Assembly (NCBI GenBank): GCA_900549335.1
Contig: UROJ01000011.1
Coordinates: 1 to 15,205, forward strand
Origin: an uncultured Collinsella sp.
Lineage (GTDB): Bacteria; Actinomycetota; Coriobacteriia; Coriobacteriales; Coriobacteriaceae
Length of the DNA: 15,205 nucleotides
Direction: 5' to 3'
Part shown: in pieces, positions 13,995 to 15,205 of the stretch
Layout: each line of letters opens with the position of its first letter
Numbering within the stretch: the stretch's first letter is position 1
The notes under the pieces: generated by a model
The model's database searches: none
What the model was told of the DNA's origin: nothing
The model's input: the letters and a program-made list of their open reading frames with translations, nothing else
Program-made: the position numbers and the translations under genes

Positions 13995-14026
13995 GCGGAA
14001 AGGGTGTGAATGTTTGATTTACGCGA

Positions 14027-14032
14027 TATGAT
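14027..14032 (+). promoter_or_regulatory. Candidate -10 box of the metK promoter
   Basis: TATGAT matches the -10 consensus at 5 of 6 positions, about 75 bases before the metK start. The upstream TGTGAA (14005-14010), 16 bases away, is a poor -35. It lies downstream of the palindromic repeat, so metK and gltX would have separate divergent promoters on either side of that repeat. Confidence 0.4.
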
Positions 14033-14034
14033 GT

Positions 14035-14097
14035 GCCCTTGCATATAGAGCTCGGCGGAATGGTAACGGTCGCCGGGACACGTATTTTGAAAGGGGC
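14035..14097 (+). promoter_or_regulatory. Structured metK leader that could mask the ribosome binding site
   Basis: CCCTT (14036-14040) is complementary to AAGGG (14091-14095) in the metK Shine-Dalgarno sequence GAAAGGGG. Enclosed between them, CGGCG (14053-14057) pairs with CGCCG (14071-14075) over a 13-nt loop. The arrangement would allow translational control, as in the small SAM riboswitch classes found before metK genes elsewhere (SAM-VI, SAM/SAH). I do not recognise the conserved core of any of these classes, so the call is structural only. Confidence 0.3.
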
Positions 14098-14101
14098 TAT
14101 C

Positions 14102-15205
14102 ATGCCAGAAGAACTTCGTTCCATCCCACCCCAACACGGGTCCTTTGTTTTTACGTCGGAGTCGGTGACCGAAGGCCATCCCGATAAGATCGCTGACCAG
14201 ATCAGCGACGCCGTCCTCGACGCAATCCTCGCTAAAGAAATTGAGCTGCAGGAGCAGGGCTACATTGCGCCCAACGGCGTGCCCGCAAACGTTGAGAACG
14301 TCCGCTGTGCCTGCGAGACCCTCGTGACCACCGGCACCGTCATCGTTGCCGGCGAGATCCGCACCCAGGCATACGTCGACGTGCAGGAGATTGCCCGTGG
14401 CGTTATCCGCCGCATTGGCTACAACCGCGCAAAGTTCGGTTTTGACTGCGATACCTGCGGAGTTATGAGCCTCATCCACGAGCAGTCGCCCGATATCGCC
14501 CAGGGCGTCGACGAGTCCTTCGAGACCCAGACCGGCGCCACCACCGACCCGATCGACCTGATCGGCGCCGGCGACCAGGGCATGATGTTTGGCTATGCCT
14601 CCAACGAGACCAAGACCCTCATGCCCATGCCGCACTACCTGGCGAGCCGCCTGGCCGAGCGCCTGGCCGCCGTGCGCCACGACGGCACCCTGCCCTACCT
14701 GCGCCCCGACGGCAAGACCCAGGTCACGGTGCGCTACGAGGACGGCAAGCCCGTCGAGGTCACGACCATCGTTATCTCCACGCAGCACGCCGCCGAAATT
14801 GAGGACATGGGCAAGATCAAGAACGACCTCATCGAGCACGTCATCGCCCCCGTCATGGCTGCCGAGAACATGCCGTGGGACAACGCCGACATCTATGTGA
14901 ACCCCACCGGTCGCTTTGTCGTGGGCGGCCCCATGGGCGACACGGGCCTCACCGGCCGTAAGATCATCGTCGACACCTATGGCGGCTACGGCCGTCACGG
15001 CGGCGGTGCCTTTAGCGGCAAGGACTGCACCAAGGTCGACCGCTCCGCCGCATACGCCGCGCGCTGGGTCGCCAAGAACGTGGTGGCCGCCGGCCTGGCC
15101 GACCGCTGCGAGGTCGAGCTGGCCTACGCCATCGGCGTGTCCAAGCCGCTGTCTATCATGGTCGACACCTTCGGTACCGCGCATGTTGCCGAGGACAAGA
15201 TCGTC
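14102..15205 (+). CDS. metK: S-adenosylmethionine synthetase, 3' end cut by the window
   Basis: Makes S-adenosylmethionine from methionine and ATP; its product supplies methyl donors for enzymes such as the neighbouring RsmB. The 368 codons present cover most of the ~400-aa enzyme. Motifs: [19 protein letters not shown] (H26, P27, D28 for ATP binding), [12 protein letters not shown] (155-166), [20 protein letters not shown], and the P-loop-like GGGAFSGKD (300-308). Relative to E. coli-type enzymes there are about 18 extra residues between LDAIL and ACETLV (residues ~44-69). GAAAGGGG (14089-14096) lies 5 bases before the ATG. The last residues seen are HVAEDKIV. Confidence 0.97.
   Translation, partial: MPEELRSIPPQHGSFVFTSESVTEGHPDKIADQISDAVLDAILAKEIELQEQGYIAPNGVPANVENVRCACETLVTTGTVIVAGEIRTQAYVDVQEIARGVIRRIGYNRAKFGFDCDTCGVMSLIHEQSPDIAQGVDESFETQTGATTDPIDLIGAGDQGMMFGYASNETKTLMPMPHYLASRLAERLAAVRHDGTLPYLRPDGKTQVTVRYEDGKPVEVTTIVISTQHAAEIEDMGKIKNDLIEHVIAPVMAAENMPWDNADIYVNPTGRFVVGGPMGDTGLTGRKIIVDTYGGYGRHGGGAFSGKDCTKVDRSAAYAARWVAKNVVAAGLADRCEVELAYAIGVSKPLSIMVDTFGTAHVAEDKIV

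Noticed and set aside
13994..14101. SAM-I, SAM-II or SAM-IV riboswitch before metK
   Set aside because: The conserved cores of these classes are not visible and the leader is too short for SAM-I or SAM-IV. Only a simple anti-Shine-Dalgarno fold is supported.
13970..15184. 404-codon open frame antisense to metK
   Set aside because: Opposite an intact SAM synthetase; no ribosome site or domain, and its end is inside the palindromic repeat.

Overview
The window reads as a chromosomal housekeeping segment of a high-GC Gram-positive gut actinobacterium, most likely class Coriobacteriia and probably close to Collinsella. This placement is an inference from GC-ending codons, the gene set, a glycogen module of this type, and a glycogen synthase with a lysine/alanine/threonine-rich tail. 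No computation or database search was run. I see no phage, conjugative, CRISPR or defence locus, and no tRNA or rRNA gene.

Layout. (1) Bases 1-6065 hold a plus-strand glycogen/alpha-glucan module: the 3' end of an ADP-glucose pyrophosphorylase-family gene (GlgC/GlgD type), then glgA with an unusual ~266-residue histone-H1-like tail, then a large single gene fusing a GH13 amylase-type enzyme to a GH77 4-alpha-glucanotransferase. Together they would make ADP-glucose, polymerise it into glycogen, and hydrolyse or rearrange maltodextrins. The fusion gene has its own leader, with a near-perfect palindrome beside a -10 element. (2) Bases 6084-6367 hold a small FmdB-type zinc-ribbon gene and a strong terminator. 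(3) Bases 6368-6592 hold an intergenic palindromic repeat. (4) Bases 6593-12247 (minus strand) hold the classic priA-def-fmt-rsmB cluster for replication restart, N-terminal methionine maturation, initiator-tRNA formylation and 16S rRNA methylation. def and fmt are separated by 328 bases carrying a ~100-nt hairpin element. (5) Bases 12279-13811 (minus strand) hold gltX with its terminator. (6) Bases 13812-14101 are a divergent intergenic region with a REP-like palindrome built on GGGGACAGACTT, flanked by the gltX and metK promoters. (7) metK runs off the right edge.

Several starts were moved inward from the longest open frames because a ribosome binding site or gene overlap decides them: glgA at 224, rsmB at 7993, def at 9775, priA at 12247 and gltX at 13811.

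The most interesting items are the charged tail on GlgA, a perfect beta-clamp-binding pentapeptide (QLSLF) at the N-terminus of PriA, the GH13-GH77 fusion with its operator-like leader, three different intergenic palindromic elements, and a metK leader that could fold over its Shine-Dalgarno sequence. I did not find a clearly new multi-gene system.
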